Origin: Mesostigma viride
Taxonomy: Eukaryota > Streptophyta > Mesostigmatophyceae > Mesostigmatales > Mesostigmataceae
Direction of reading: 5' to 3'
Assembly (NCBI GenBank): GCA_009746045.1
Contig: RPFO01000064.1
Span: forward strand, 12,501-33,830
Length of the DNA stretch: 21,330 bases
Numbering within the stretch: the stretch's first letter is position 1; each line of letters begins with the position of its first letter. Of this stretch, positions 12,726 to 20,299 are shown in pieces. A model generated the notes under the pieces. The model was not told the origin of the DNA. It made no database searches and saw nothing but the letters and a program-made list of their open reading frames with translations. A program made the translations under genes and the position numbers.

Positions 12726-15406
12726 CGTCCGTACAACGAGTTCAGAAAAAAACGCTGGGAGGGAACAGGGACGTTCGCGGCGAAGGCGGGACGCGCCTGG
12801 ACGGGCGGCCACGGATACCTGGCGACGGCGCTCTGTGCTGCCGGGAACGCGTGGACGGGCGCGGTCGAGCGGAACGCGGCGGTCGACGCGAACGCGGGAC
12901 GGGACGGGATGTAGGCGGGTCCCGGCGCCGGCACGGGGTACCGCGGTATTGCGTTTTGCGCGACGGGGTGGGGAGGGGCCGTCCGCGGTCGTGCGGGGGC
13001 GCTCAGGGCGTCCGCGAACCGCTGGAGAGCGTACGCTCGCTGGGCCAACACATGCATCGCCGTAGTTTTGTGTGTCTTACGGGGGGAACGCCGCAAGGCT
13101 GGCAACTCGATGGTGGATAGCAACGCCTCGAAATGTTTCGCACCATCGAAAAAGATGTAATACGGGGCGATCGCGCTATTCCTGAAGTCTGTACTATACG
13201 TGAACACCGTTGCATACCCCGGGTCGCCTTCATCGCGACTGATGATCGTGATGTCGTTTCGGAGGAACTGCGCAGCAATCGCGGCCACGTCGGTATTCGC
13301 CCACTCACTGTTCAAAATCTCCCTGATATCGCTCTCGGTCTTATACTCGGATATCAATTGTTTATCCTTTGCCCGATTAACGTAATTCGACAAGTTTTCG
13401 AGCAAACTTGTCTTCAACCATTCCATCTTTACCTCCAAGTCCTTCTCGTTGATATTTTCGCCTCTTCTGAACGCCCTGATAAGAGAGATCGCGTAGTACA
13501 GACTGTCCCCGTCCCCGATCGTGTGTCGTTTGTACAGTATCCGATGATCACTGTCCGGAACCGTAAACGGGAACGGGGCGTCGACTCCCTGCATCACCTT
13601 TGATTCATACGTCTTATTCGTAGGCTCTTTGGTGGCGGGAATGTCCTCAGGCAAGGGGTGTATCTTAAGCATATTGCTCCCGTACTCATCAAAAACATCC
13701 CCATCAGCGGCTTGAGACACAGTCTCCCTCCCATACCGTCGGTCATCAATCGATCCCAGTTCAAGATTGCGGTTCACAGGCACACCTGCTTTCTTTGCTC
13801 GTGACGCTAGATTCGCCAGACGCGCGGCACGTCGTCTCTCAACAGGATCGGGGTTTTCTAACATTCGTTGTTGTCTGCCCATAATGTCACCGAGCAGACC
13901 TTGCGGTGTACCGCCCCCTTGATCTTTGCGGACTTGCTGTCTCGTCACCGGCCCCTGATTGCCGGCCCCTTGTTGAATCGGTTTGGCAGCCGGATTTCCT
14001 TGAGCAACGCCAGTAGCCGCTGTACCACCCCCCTGAACTTGCTGTCTCGTATTCGGCCGATTTGGTTGGGCAGCCGGGTTTCCTTGAGCGGCGCCAGTAG
14101 CCGCCGTAACACCCCCCTCAACTTGCTCTCTCGTATTCGGCCGATTTGGTTGGGCAGCCGGGTTTCCTTGAGCGGCGCCAGTAGCCGCTGTACCACCCCC
14201 CTGAACTTGCTGTCTCGTATTCGGCCGATTTGGTTGGGCAGCCGGGTTTCCTTGAGCGGCGCCAGTAGCCGCCGTAACACCCCCCTGACCTTGCTGCCTC
14301 GTCCTCGGCCGATTCGGTTCGACATCCGGATTTCCTTTAGCAACGCCACGAGCCGCTGTACCCCGGGACTGCGCATTCGACCTCATGTTTACGGCACCGC
14401 CTTCCCCGGAAACGGTACTTGAGTAGTTAGACCCGGAAGAATATGACGACGACGACGAGGTGGTCAGACTGTCATCGCGTCCTCGTGAAGATGAGAGAGA
14501 AGTCTCTCTAACATCCACATCAGGGTTTTTTCGTCGCGCCTCCTCACCTTTCCCCTTCCCCACAAACATCATCCATGTGGAGTCGCGGGGTCGCGCATGG
14601 GATGTGTCGGGGGAGGAGGGACGACCAGAACCATCGGCGGGCGCCTGTGAACGGGTACGGGGAGACTGCCTCGTTACTCGGAACACGCCAGATGAGATCT
14701 CCGGGGCGGGATTCTGCGCCGACGTTTGTGCTGGCCACTTGTCCTTGCGGAGTTGATCGCCAACCGTCTCACCCGGATTCGCCCCCTCGGATTGCTGGAC
14801 CAAGTCGGGGCGCGGGGGAGTGGGCATCAAGGTCACGGGCTCGTTTACTAAATGCAGCTCCCTCGTCACCGTTTGATCGGCCTCACGACACAAGATCCTC
14901 ATCGCTTGACTAGCCTTCGCGATCTCAACCACGTTAAGCAATGCACTGCCCAACAAGTTTAGGACATAGTCGCAGGCATCCGCGAGAACACTGGACTTCT
15001 CGACGCTGTCCGACACAGGTTCGGAACGGAAACCCTCCAAATTCGGATGTAACGGCGGCGCGGATCTCGCTTTCGTACGAAGAGCACTTACGGCACGTTT
15101 TGCCTCCGTCATGTACGTTCGATTTCCCTTCGCTTGTTCCGTCATATCGACCGCTTTGTTCATAGCGCCTCGCAATTCCGTGAGGTACTCCGTCCACGAT
15201 TGTTCGGTTCGAGGACCCGACTCGGCCGTGCTATCACCGGTTCCCTCCTCGCCCCCTCCCGTGGATTGCCGTTTCCCCGACCCCTCCAAACGCGCGCCCG
15301 ACCCTCCGGCCCCAGAACCGGCGTCCGATACGGCATCTGACATCGCAGAACGTCGCGCGGGAGAAGGACCCACCGCCATGCGCGCCAAAGTGTCCGCCAC
15401 CTTCAT
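12722..15406 (-). CDS. Long protein with 28-residue repeats and C-terminal OTU fold, catalytic Cys replaced by Ser
   Basis: First ATG at 15406; the frame is open to 15472 and its sequence there (Tyr-Val-Arg-Arg-Ile-Trp-Gly-Ser-Glu-Gly) looks coding, so this is likely the 3' part of a larger gene. Order: Ala/Ser/Gly-rich start; helical Leu-Gly-Ser-Ala-Leu-Leu-Asn-Val-Val region; Ser-rich acidic stretch; four to five 28-residue Gln/Gly/Asn/Pro repeats (about 13980-14370); linker; OTU-like domain (about 13560-13080); Ala/Pro-rich tail. The OTU start reads Gly-Asp-Gly-Asp-Ser-Leu-Tyr-Tyr-Ala-Ile with Ser codon AGT at 13504-13502, where the family has Cys. His lies in Lys-His-Phe-Glu-Ala-Leu (13135-13133). 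It may be a pseudo-enzyme that binds ubiquitin without cutting. It shares ATGA with the next gene. Confidence 0.75.
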   Translation of the reverse strand: MKVADTLARMAVGPSPARRSAMSDAVSDAGSGAGGSGARLEGSGKRQSTGGGEEGTGDSTAESGPRTEQSWTEYLTELRGAMNKAVDMTEQAKGNRTYMTEAKRAVSALRTKARSAPPLHPNLEGFRSEPVSDSVEKSSVLADACDYVLNLLGSALLNVVEIAKASQAMRILCREADQTVTRELHLVNEPVTLMPTPPRPDLVQQSEGANPGETVGDQLRKDKWPAQTSAQNPAPEISSGVFRVTRQSPRTRSQAPADGSGRPSSPDTSHARPRDSTWMMFVGKGKGEEARRKNPDVDVRETSLSSSRGRDDSLTTSSSSSYSSGSNYSSTVSGEGGAVNMRSNAQSRGTAARGVAKGNPDVEPNRPRTRQQGQGGVTAATGAAQGNPAAQPNRPNTRQQVQGGGTAATGAAQGNPAAQPNRPNTREQVEGGVTAATGAAQGNPAAQPNRPNTRQQVQGGGTAATGVAQGNPAAKPIQQGAGNQGPVTRQQVRKDQGGGTPQGLLGDIMGRQQRMLENPDPVERRRAARLANLASRAKKAGVPVNRNLELGSIDDRRYGRETVSQAADGDVFDEYGSNMLKIHPLPEDIPATKEPTNKTYESKVMQGVDAPFPFTVPDSDHRILYKRHTIGDGDSLYYAISLIRAFRRGENINEKDLEVKMEWLKTSLLENLSNYVNRAKDKQLISEYKTESDIREILNSEWANTDVAAIAAQFLRNDITIISRDEGDPGYATVFTYSTDFRNSAIAPYYIFFDGAKHFEALLSTIELPALRRSPRKTHKTTAMHVLAQRAYALQRFADALSAPARPRTAPPHPVAQNAIPRYPVPAPGPAYIPSRPAFASTAAFRSTAPVHAFPAAQSAVARYPWPPVQARPAFAANVPVPSQRFFLNSLYGR
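13980..14370 (-). repeat. 84-bp tandem repeat coding for 28-residue units
   Basis: CAGTAGCCG-type anchors recur at 14011, 14095, 14179 and 14263, with a diverged one at 14347: an exact 84-base period. Inner copies are nearly identical, outer ones more diverged, typical of unequal exchange within a coding region. Each unit is Gly/Gln/Asn/Pro-rich and probably disordered. Copy number may be wrong in an assembly. Confidence 0.9.
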
Positions 15407-16653
15407 GTCCAAGGGCGACACCCCGCGCGCGTCCCTCCACCCTTCGGACCCCCATATCCGGCGGACGTAGTTTTACGCGGGTCGGATGTCCGTCCATCAC
15501 TGGGTGCAACAACATCTGACGACGAGGGCCTGTCCGGCGCGCGCGCCGAGAGGCTCGTCAGGGCCTGTAGAACATCCTCCTCTTCCTCGTCCGGATAGGG
15601 ATTGAGTCTAGAAGGACCCGGGGGGGCAACAACTTCCTTGCCCTTGTATTGCGGACCCCTGCCCTGCACTGACTGTTCCAACCGAGCCCTCGCGGCCTTA
15701 AGTTCCTCTTTCTTGCGTTCGAGCTTTTGTATTGCGTCATACCGACGTCTAATCCTGTCTTCCAATTTTACTGGGTGGTCGGCCCTTTGGACGGAATCCT
15801 CCCACTCCCACACGAGCTCCTGCAGTCGTTCAACTTCTTCTTCCAATTTTAATATAGACTTGCCACTCGCGGCCCCTGTATTCACCTCCCCGTCGCCCCT
15901 ACCGTCGTCCCTGTCCAGGCCGCCCGAATAAGCGCCGCCGCCTATGTCCTCACTCCTCGCGGCAGCGCTCGCCGATCGCGTCACAGGACCGGTGCCGCGG
16001 GGGCGTTGATGAAGGGGGGTAGACGGCAATTCGCCCCAATAGTATTCATACCGCCGCTTCTGTTTCTGAATTTGCGTTTGTATCCTTTCCCTCGTCAATT
16101 GCAATAGCCTTACGTTCTTATCTTGCCTATTCCGCTGTGCATCCGCAATGTCGGTCTCATTTTGGGCCAAATTACGCTCCAACCGAAGAATCTCATTCCA
16201 AGCTATGTTTTTGGCGCGTTCGTGTGCCGCGTCTGCGGCCTCATCCAATGACTCTTGATATTTATCCTCAAACTTCCTCTTCATCTCTTGGATTTCGCGT
16301 TCTACATATGCCACCTGTTTTCGCAGATCAGCGGCCTTGGATCGTTTCGAGGTTCTACCCACTTCCCTCTGCAACAAGCCCAATTCGGCTTCCATAACGC
16401 GAATATCGTCCAAATCGTCATCTTTCGAGCTGTTATTGAGTCGACGCGAAGGTACCGCGGCGACGGGTGGGGCCGAGGGCCCGGCGCCGGAAGCAAATTT
16501 GCTAGGACGAAAATATTTATCATAATCCTCGAAAAAAAGAGTCCGGTTCTTCGGAATCTCTTTCGCGTCGGCGGGCTGTAAGTCGTCTGCCAACGGTTTC
16601 CTTTCTCTCGGACCGACCCAATACAACCGCCCAGAATATTTTTCCCTCAACAA
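15403..16653 (-). CDS. Coiled-coil middle part of the long gene
   Basis: There is no ATG near its start; the frame is really open and coding-like up to about 16845 (low-complexity Ala/Pro/Arg then Gly-Ser-Lys-Asn-Gly-Asn-Leu-Val-Leu). Long heptad-like helices rich in Glu/Lys/Arg occupy about 16430-16080 and again 15870-15660 (Leu-Glu-Glu-Glu-Val-Glu-Arg-Leu-Gln-Glu-Leu). Between them lies a Gly/Asp-rich linker. Near 15470 the frame drifts into Gly/Lys/Thr noise and stops at 15403. One extra T at 15471-15474 joins it to the OTU part, and one extra C at 16845-16851 joins it to the N-terminal part. Together they suggest a scaffold or virion tegument-like protein; this role is inference. Confidence 0.65.
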   Translation of the reverse strand: MLREKYSGRLYWVGPRERKPLADDLQPADAKEIPKNRTLFFEDYDKYFRPSKFASGAGPSAPPVAAVPSRRLNNSSKDDDLDDIRVMEAELGLLQREVGRTSKRSKAADLRKQVAYVEREIQEMKRKFEDKYQESLDEAADAAHERAKNIAWNEILRLERNLAQNETDIADAQRNRQDKNVRLLQLTRERIQTQIQKQKRRYEYYWGELPSTPLHQRPRGTGPVTRSASAAARSEDIGGGAYSGGLDRDDGRGDGEVNTGAASGKSILKLEEEVERLQELVWEWEDSVQRADHPVKLEDRIRRRYDAIQKLERKKEELKAARARLEQSVQGRGPQYKGKEVVAPPGPSRLNPYPDEEEEDVLQALTSLSARAPDRPSSSDVVAPSDGRTSDPRKTTSAGYGGPKGGGTRAGCRPWT

Positions 16654-17426
16654 AACCAGATTTCCGTTCTTGGACCCGATGGCAGGAGGTCGTTGTCTGT
16701 TGGCCGTCGCGACGGTAGTCGTACGCGTGCCTCGACGCGAAGGTGGCGCTGGAGTGCCCGCCGCGACGGCCGGCTGATTGGACGGTGGTGCGGCGCGGGC
16801 AGAGGTGCCTGGGGCGTTCGTTGGGCGAGAGGGTCCCGCCGCCGCCCCCCCGCCGTCGTTGCCACATCCGCTGCGTCACGCGATCCACGGGCAGGCGCCT
16901 CCTCGTGCCAATTCCTTCGATACACAAGCCTAGCCTGTCCGAGCCATTCTTTGACAGCTTTGAGCAATTTTTTTTTGTACAACATCGCCTCCCGCGGCAA
17001 CCCACTCACAATCTCTCCTGTCCACCTATCGATATCATCCTCTGCCTTATGAATATTGTCCATCGCGTCCTTCTTATAATTCGCCAGTTCCGCCGCCGTC
17101 ATACCGCTCCCCTTTATCATCTGCTTCCGGCTCCTCTGACCGTCCGCCTCCTCCTCCGCCTCCTCGACCGTGTCCTTCGTGTAGTACCCCCATCGCCGCA
17201 ACTGCGACTTGGCCTGGCATTGGGAGTACGTCCCGATATTTCCGCCGTGCCCGCCGCAATACGGTTTCCCTGTCGCGGCACCGGACGGTAACGGCGGACG
17301 TCGCTCGTTTTCACCAAGTTTGATCTCATGACGGCCATACATTCGAAACTGGCGCCGCCCCTTACAATACCCCTGATCCGCGCCGGTACGCAAGTCTCGG
17401 AATCCGCAATAGGTATTCTCCGTCAT
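16647..17426 (-). CDS. N-terminal part of the long gene (Cys/His-rich, then helical)
   Basis: ATG 17426 stands two bases after TATA (17429-17432), a clear start. Residues 1-75 hold four Cys and a His-Gly-Gly (Cys-Gly-Phe-Arg, Tyr-Cys-Lys-Gly, Tyr-Cys-Gly-Gly-His, Ser-Gln-Cys) that could bind zinc. Then come an acidic stretch (Glu-Glu-Ala-Glu-Glu-Glu-Ala-Asp) and a charged helical region to about residue 170. After the G7 run (minus strand of 16845-16851) the frame becomes Arg/Pro/Ser-rich and stops at 16647, while the 15403 frame takes over without a gap. This makes an N-terminal piece of a roughly 1570-residue product. Confidence 0.65.
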   Translation of the reverse strand: MTENTYCGFRDLRTGADQGYCKGRRQFRMYGRHEIKLGENERRPPLPSGAATGKPYCGGHGGNIGTYSQCQAKSQLRRWGYYTKDTVEEAEEEADGQRSRKQMIKGSGMTAAELANYKKDAMDNIHKAEDDIDRWTGEIVSGLPREAMLYKKKLLKAVKEWLGQARLVYRRNWHEEAPARGSRDAADVATTAGGRRRDPLAQRTPQAPLPAPHHRPISRPSRRALQRHLRVEARVRLPSRRPTDNDLLPSGPRTEIWFC

Positions 17427-17581
17427 GATATACTACACCCTACGAAAAAGGTTTTCCAACAATACATTCGCGTGCATGAGGATGTGAGGAAACTTGATTC
17501 ATTCCAAATATAGGTTTACATGTACATGATTACAACTCTTCTACTGTGAGGAAACGTCCCACTTGTGGGGGCACCGCGGCG
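17427..17581. other. Intergenic, AT-richer spacer
   Basis: About 155 bases between the MYND gene stop and the long gene start. It holds the TATA element at 17429-17432 and no ORF. Two GTGAGGAAAC-like words occur, at about 17485 and 17547. Confidence 0.5.
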
Positions 17582-18547
17582 TCACCCCCGGCTCCCCTTG
17601 TGGAAGACCGGGCCTACGTGCTTGATGCACAAGTCCACACCCCCACGCAAGAACGCAAACTTCTGGCACTCGTGCGCCGTCTCGGAGCACGCCTTGGAAC
17701 AGAACACGGCGTCCCGGCACTCGCCGCACGCGTGCCACTGCGCGCTACCCTCTCCTACCGTCTTGGCGCACCCCTTTCCCATGCACTGGAGGGGGAGAGG
17801 GAGTCTTCTTACGGGCACCCAGGGCCGCAGCGCGGGCGACAGGCGGAACTTCTGTTTCCACTCGCTGGCGAGAGCCTTGGTGAAAATCCCGCCGTACCAT
17901 GACTTCTGGCATCCGTCACGGCCGGACATGTCGCTGAAACAGGCGGCGATCATGATTTCGGTGTCCCTGTTGTACTGCATCGCCTGCCAGTAGGTGAAGA
18001 AGCAGCGGTCCTTCAACTCCTCGGCGGTGACCCAGTCAACCACGACTTGTCGCGACGCCTGCGAGACGTGGCGGACACGGATCAGGAGCGCACCGCGGCC
18101 ATACCGCGCGTCCCACTCCTTGCACTTGTCAAGCAGGACGTCATAATGACCGCACAGGTGCTCGAACACTCTGGACAGGGCGACTTGCTGCAAGCCGACG
18201 GCGGAATCCCTCTTGAGGTCCGCCATCTTCTCCTCTTCGGTGCGCAAGGCGCCCTCCGCAAGCCAGCCGTTGAGTCGCTTGCGAGCGGCGATCACCTCGT
18301 CGGCGGTGGCGGGGACTTCGCCTCGCGAGACCTTCATGTCGTCGGCGACGGAGGCTGCCTTGTCGACGACTTGTTGGGAGCACTGCAGTGTGCGCACCTT
18401 TTTGATGGGATATGGCTGCCCAGGCCTTTCCTCCTTGCGCTTGCAGGAAACGATGGGAACTTTGGGCATGCCGTCGGTATTCGGCATTCCGGCGAGCGCT
18501 TGAATGGGCGACATCGCGACGAAGACGGGGTTCTTGTATTTTCCCAT
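17582..18547 (-). CDS. MYND-type zinc finger protein (321 aa)
   Basis: ATG 18547 is chosen over a TTG at 18559. Near residues 245-285 the protein has C-x4-C-x13-C-x2-C-x5-C-x3-C-x4-H-x-C, a MYND-like cross-brace of two zinc sites (Cys-Gly-Glu-Cys, Phe-Cys-Ser-Lys-Ala-Cys), slightly irregular at the last pair. MYND fingers bind proline-rich peptides in partner proteins. The N-terminal two thirds (helical Ala/Arg-rich, then Trp-Val-Thr-Ala-Glu-Glu-Leu-Lys-Asp-Arg-Cys-Phe-Phe-Thr-Tyr-Trp) has no recognised fold. MYND proteins are frequent in amoeba giant viruses such as pandoraviruses. The promoter at 18631-18694 has a TATA and two CCAAT boxes, unlike the other genes here. Confidence 0.75.
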   Translation of the reverse strand: MGKYKNPVFVAMSPIQALAGMPNTDGMPKVPIVSCKRKEERPGQPYPIKKVRTLQCSQQVVDKAASVADDMKVSRGEVPATADEVIAARKRLNGWLAEGALRTEEEKMADLKRDSAVGLQQVALSRVFEHLCGHYDVLLDKCKEWDARYGRGALLIRVRHVSQASRQVVVDWVTAEELKDRCFFTYWQAMQYNRDTEIMIAACFSDMSGRDGCQKSWYGGIFTKALASEWKQKFRLSPALRPWVPVRRLPLPLQCMGKGCAKTVGEGSAQWHACGECRDAVFCSKACSETAHECQKFAFLRGGVDLCIKHVGPVFHKGSRG

Positions 18548-19225
18548 GACGGTGGACAACGAGAGCGGTGAGGAGCTAGATTGCTAGAGAGGGAGCTGAG
18601 ACCACGGTCTTGCGGCCGCCTGCGCTCTTCTTATACCCGCCCGGTCCGACATCTCGCGCCGTGATTGGCGGACGACATCTCACGTTCTGATTGGCTACCG
18701 GCCCGCGCGCCCCGCGCCGCCGCGCGACGTCCCTCGGATCCTTATCCCGACCATCGGTTACGACCCACGGCCGTCGGATCGCGCGCGCCGGGCGTCCGTT
18801 ACCTTCTCTGTACACTCTTCCGGAAGACGGATAACGTTTCGCGCGACCGCCGTCCGATCGCAATCCCCGGTCGTCGGTTACGACACCGTGACCGCCGGAT
18901 CGCGTCCCGCCGGGCGTCCGTTACCTTATCTATACACCCTTCTGGAAGACGGATAACGTTTCGCGCGCCCGTCGTCCGATCGCAACCCCCGACCATCGGT
19001 TACGCCCGACCGCCGTCGGATCCTACTCCGAGATTCGGTTACGGATAGACTCGCGGTTACACCTGCGCGTGATTGGTGGGTCGGGGCGCCCTCCTCCCTC
19101 GCACGCGATTGGTCCGTGCGGATGGTCGCGGACTTAAAAGGCGGTGCCCTCTGTCCAAAGGGGTCTTCTCGCCTCAGAACCACTCAAGTGAGCGAGACTC
19201 TGCCCGCGTCTCTCGTCGCCCCGCC
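18548..19225. promoter_or_regulatory. Divergent promoter region with CCAAT and TATA boxes
   Basis: This 678-bp gap separates the MYND gene (minus) from the zinc-ribbon gene (plus). Near each gene lie a TATA-like box (TTATAC 18631-18636, read GTATAA on the minus strand; TTAAAAG 19134-19140) and two ATTGG/CCAAT boxes (18664-18668 and 18690-18694; 19072-19076 and 19108-19112). Distances from TATA to ATG are about 85 bases on both sides. The mirror-like layout suggests two co-regulated genes under host-type (NF-Y-like) control. Confidence 0.6.
18746..19045 (+). repeat. 122-bp tandem repeat, about 2.5 copies, in the divergent promoter
   Basis: CGGGCGTCCGTTACC begins copies at 18789 and 18911. TCGGTTACG recurs at 18754, 18874, 18996 and 19035, and GATAACG/GTTACC words lie between. 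It is non-coding: frames through it have no gene-like composition. Clustered (C)GGTTACG words could be binding sites for a Myb-like or viral factor, or an origin-type array. Confidence 0.75.
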
Positions 19226-19693
19226 ATGGACGCCTCCGACAATCCCCCGCAGCTGTGCTGGTGCAACAAGTGCAAGGCGCACAAGCCCGTCGCCCTGTTC
19301 ACCTCCGTGAAAGACGGCAACACGCACACGAAACGGTGCGACCCGTGCCGCGCCCGCGAACGCGTGTGGGCACAGAAACACCGCCGCGAACAGGCGGAAC
19401 GTCTCCGTCAGCTGACGACGTCTTCTCGCGTGGGGGCCAACGCATGGCGACTTCCCAACTCGTGCGTGTCGTGCCCGCCGTTGCTGGACTCTACGCCGGT
19501 TCACGTGTTCCGCCGCGCACCGTGCCACACTCGCGAGGCTGTCGCCGTGGGCCCGTACGACCGCTTGGCCTGCCCCGTCTCCCCGCCCGCCTCGTGTGGA
19601 CAGCCCGAAATGGGTGTCGTTTTCGTCGTTTGCAAATTCGCCGGGGCCGGGGGGCGCGAGCGGATCCAGTGCGTTGTGGATCGGCGGTGCTAA
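19226..19693 (+). CDS. Zinc-ribbon-like viral protein, frame probably broken near the end
   Basis: ATG 19226 opens a strongly GC-biased frame. Residues 11-41 carry C-x-C-x2-C then C-x2-C about 20 residues later, with Phe-Thr-Ser-Val-Lys-Asp-Gly between (a C-C...F...G...R-C-x2-C pattern). This resembles the short zinc ribbons found in many viral and protist proteins that lie next to DNA-binding or HNH-type domains. A basic helix (Arg-Arg-Glu-Gln-Ala-Glu-Arg-Leu-Arg) follows. The tail after about 19640 is doubtful: two G-runs (19643-19646, 19649-19654) precede a switch of coding bias to the frame that continues to about 19820. The stop TAA overlaps an ATG (TAATG, 19691-19695). Confidence 0.65.
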   Translation: MDASDNPPQLCWCNKCKAHKPVALFTSVKDGNTHTKRCDPCRARERVWAQKHRREQAERLRQLTTSSRVGANAWRLPNSCVSCPPLLDSTPVHVFRRAPCHTREAVAVGPYDRLACPVSPPASCGQPEMGVVFVVCKFAGAGGRERIQCVVDRRC

Positions 19694-19934
19694 TGCGACG
19701 ACGGTGGTGCTTCGTGCGCGGTACCGGATACGCCGCCCCTTTTTGTCGGTTGCTTCGCCGGTGGCGGACGGTTCGTTGTCGTGCGTCGCCCTGTTCACGT
19801 TCGTGGACGAAGACGGCGATCGTGGATTTCGACTTTTACGACGAAGGGAGATCTCGCGCATCATGCGGTCGCCCGACCGCCGAGACGCTGTCGGTCGACG
19901 CGGTGCGGATGGATTGAGACCTCTCGTGTTCTAA
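19643..19934 (+). CDS. Probable continuation of the zinc-ribbon gene in another frame
   Basis: From the G-runs at 19643-19654 the frame reading Ser-Ala-Leu-Trp-Ile-Gly-Gly-Ala-Asn-Ala-Thr-Thr-Val-Val-Leu has high third-position GC and a beta-rich, protein-like sequence through Phe-Thr-Phe-Val-Asp-Glu-Asp-Gly. It ends at TAA 19934. A third frame (Ile-Val-Asp-Phe-Asp-Phe-Tyr-Asp-Glu, stop 19917) looks equally good at the very end, so the final 100 bases are unresolved. One more G in each of the two G-runs would link it to 19226. Confidence 0.4.
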
Positions 19935-20240
19935 TTGATGTTGGGCGGGTTTTGGGCCGAGTGTGAGGAGACTGGGAAAAGTATGGGAGCTTGCTTTCGC
20001 TTCCGGTGAGTTGGACACGGATTGAGGGCGGAGACGCCTGGCCTGATGGCGAGTTTGAGCGGGAATTGGCGGCAGGTATCGACCGTTCTTTCAGCCCCTC
20101 CGCCAGCGGGTGGCGGTGCGGTGTGTTGAGTGTATATAGGTCGTATATTTGGTACATAAAGTTTGTTGGTTGGTCCGTTTCTGTCGTGGCGCGCGTGTGT
20201 GTTGATGCGAGGCCCGGCGGCTTGCCCTACCAGCATTAAG
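19935..20240. other. GC-moderate non-coding stretch at the edge of the viral block
   Basis: No ORF here has coding bias. It holds a GC hairpin (CCGCC...GGCGG near 20100-20117) and AT-rich words (GTATATAGG, TCGTATATTTGG, ACATAAAG) around 20130-20162 that could be a promoter or a 3' signal. Base composition changes sharply at about 20240. Confidence 0.5.
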
Positions 20241-20299
20241 AATGTACTCCAGCACGCAATGTACTTCGTACTGAAGTTTTGTCTTTTTTATGACTGAAA

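Noticed and set aside
13980-14370. CRISPR-like array.
   Set aside because: The 84-bp units are contiguous, lack unique spacers and keep one reading frame, so they are coding repeats.
19931-20236. Minus ORFs in the GC-moderate edge region.
   Set aside because: No coding bias, no motif and no promoter at the right place.
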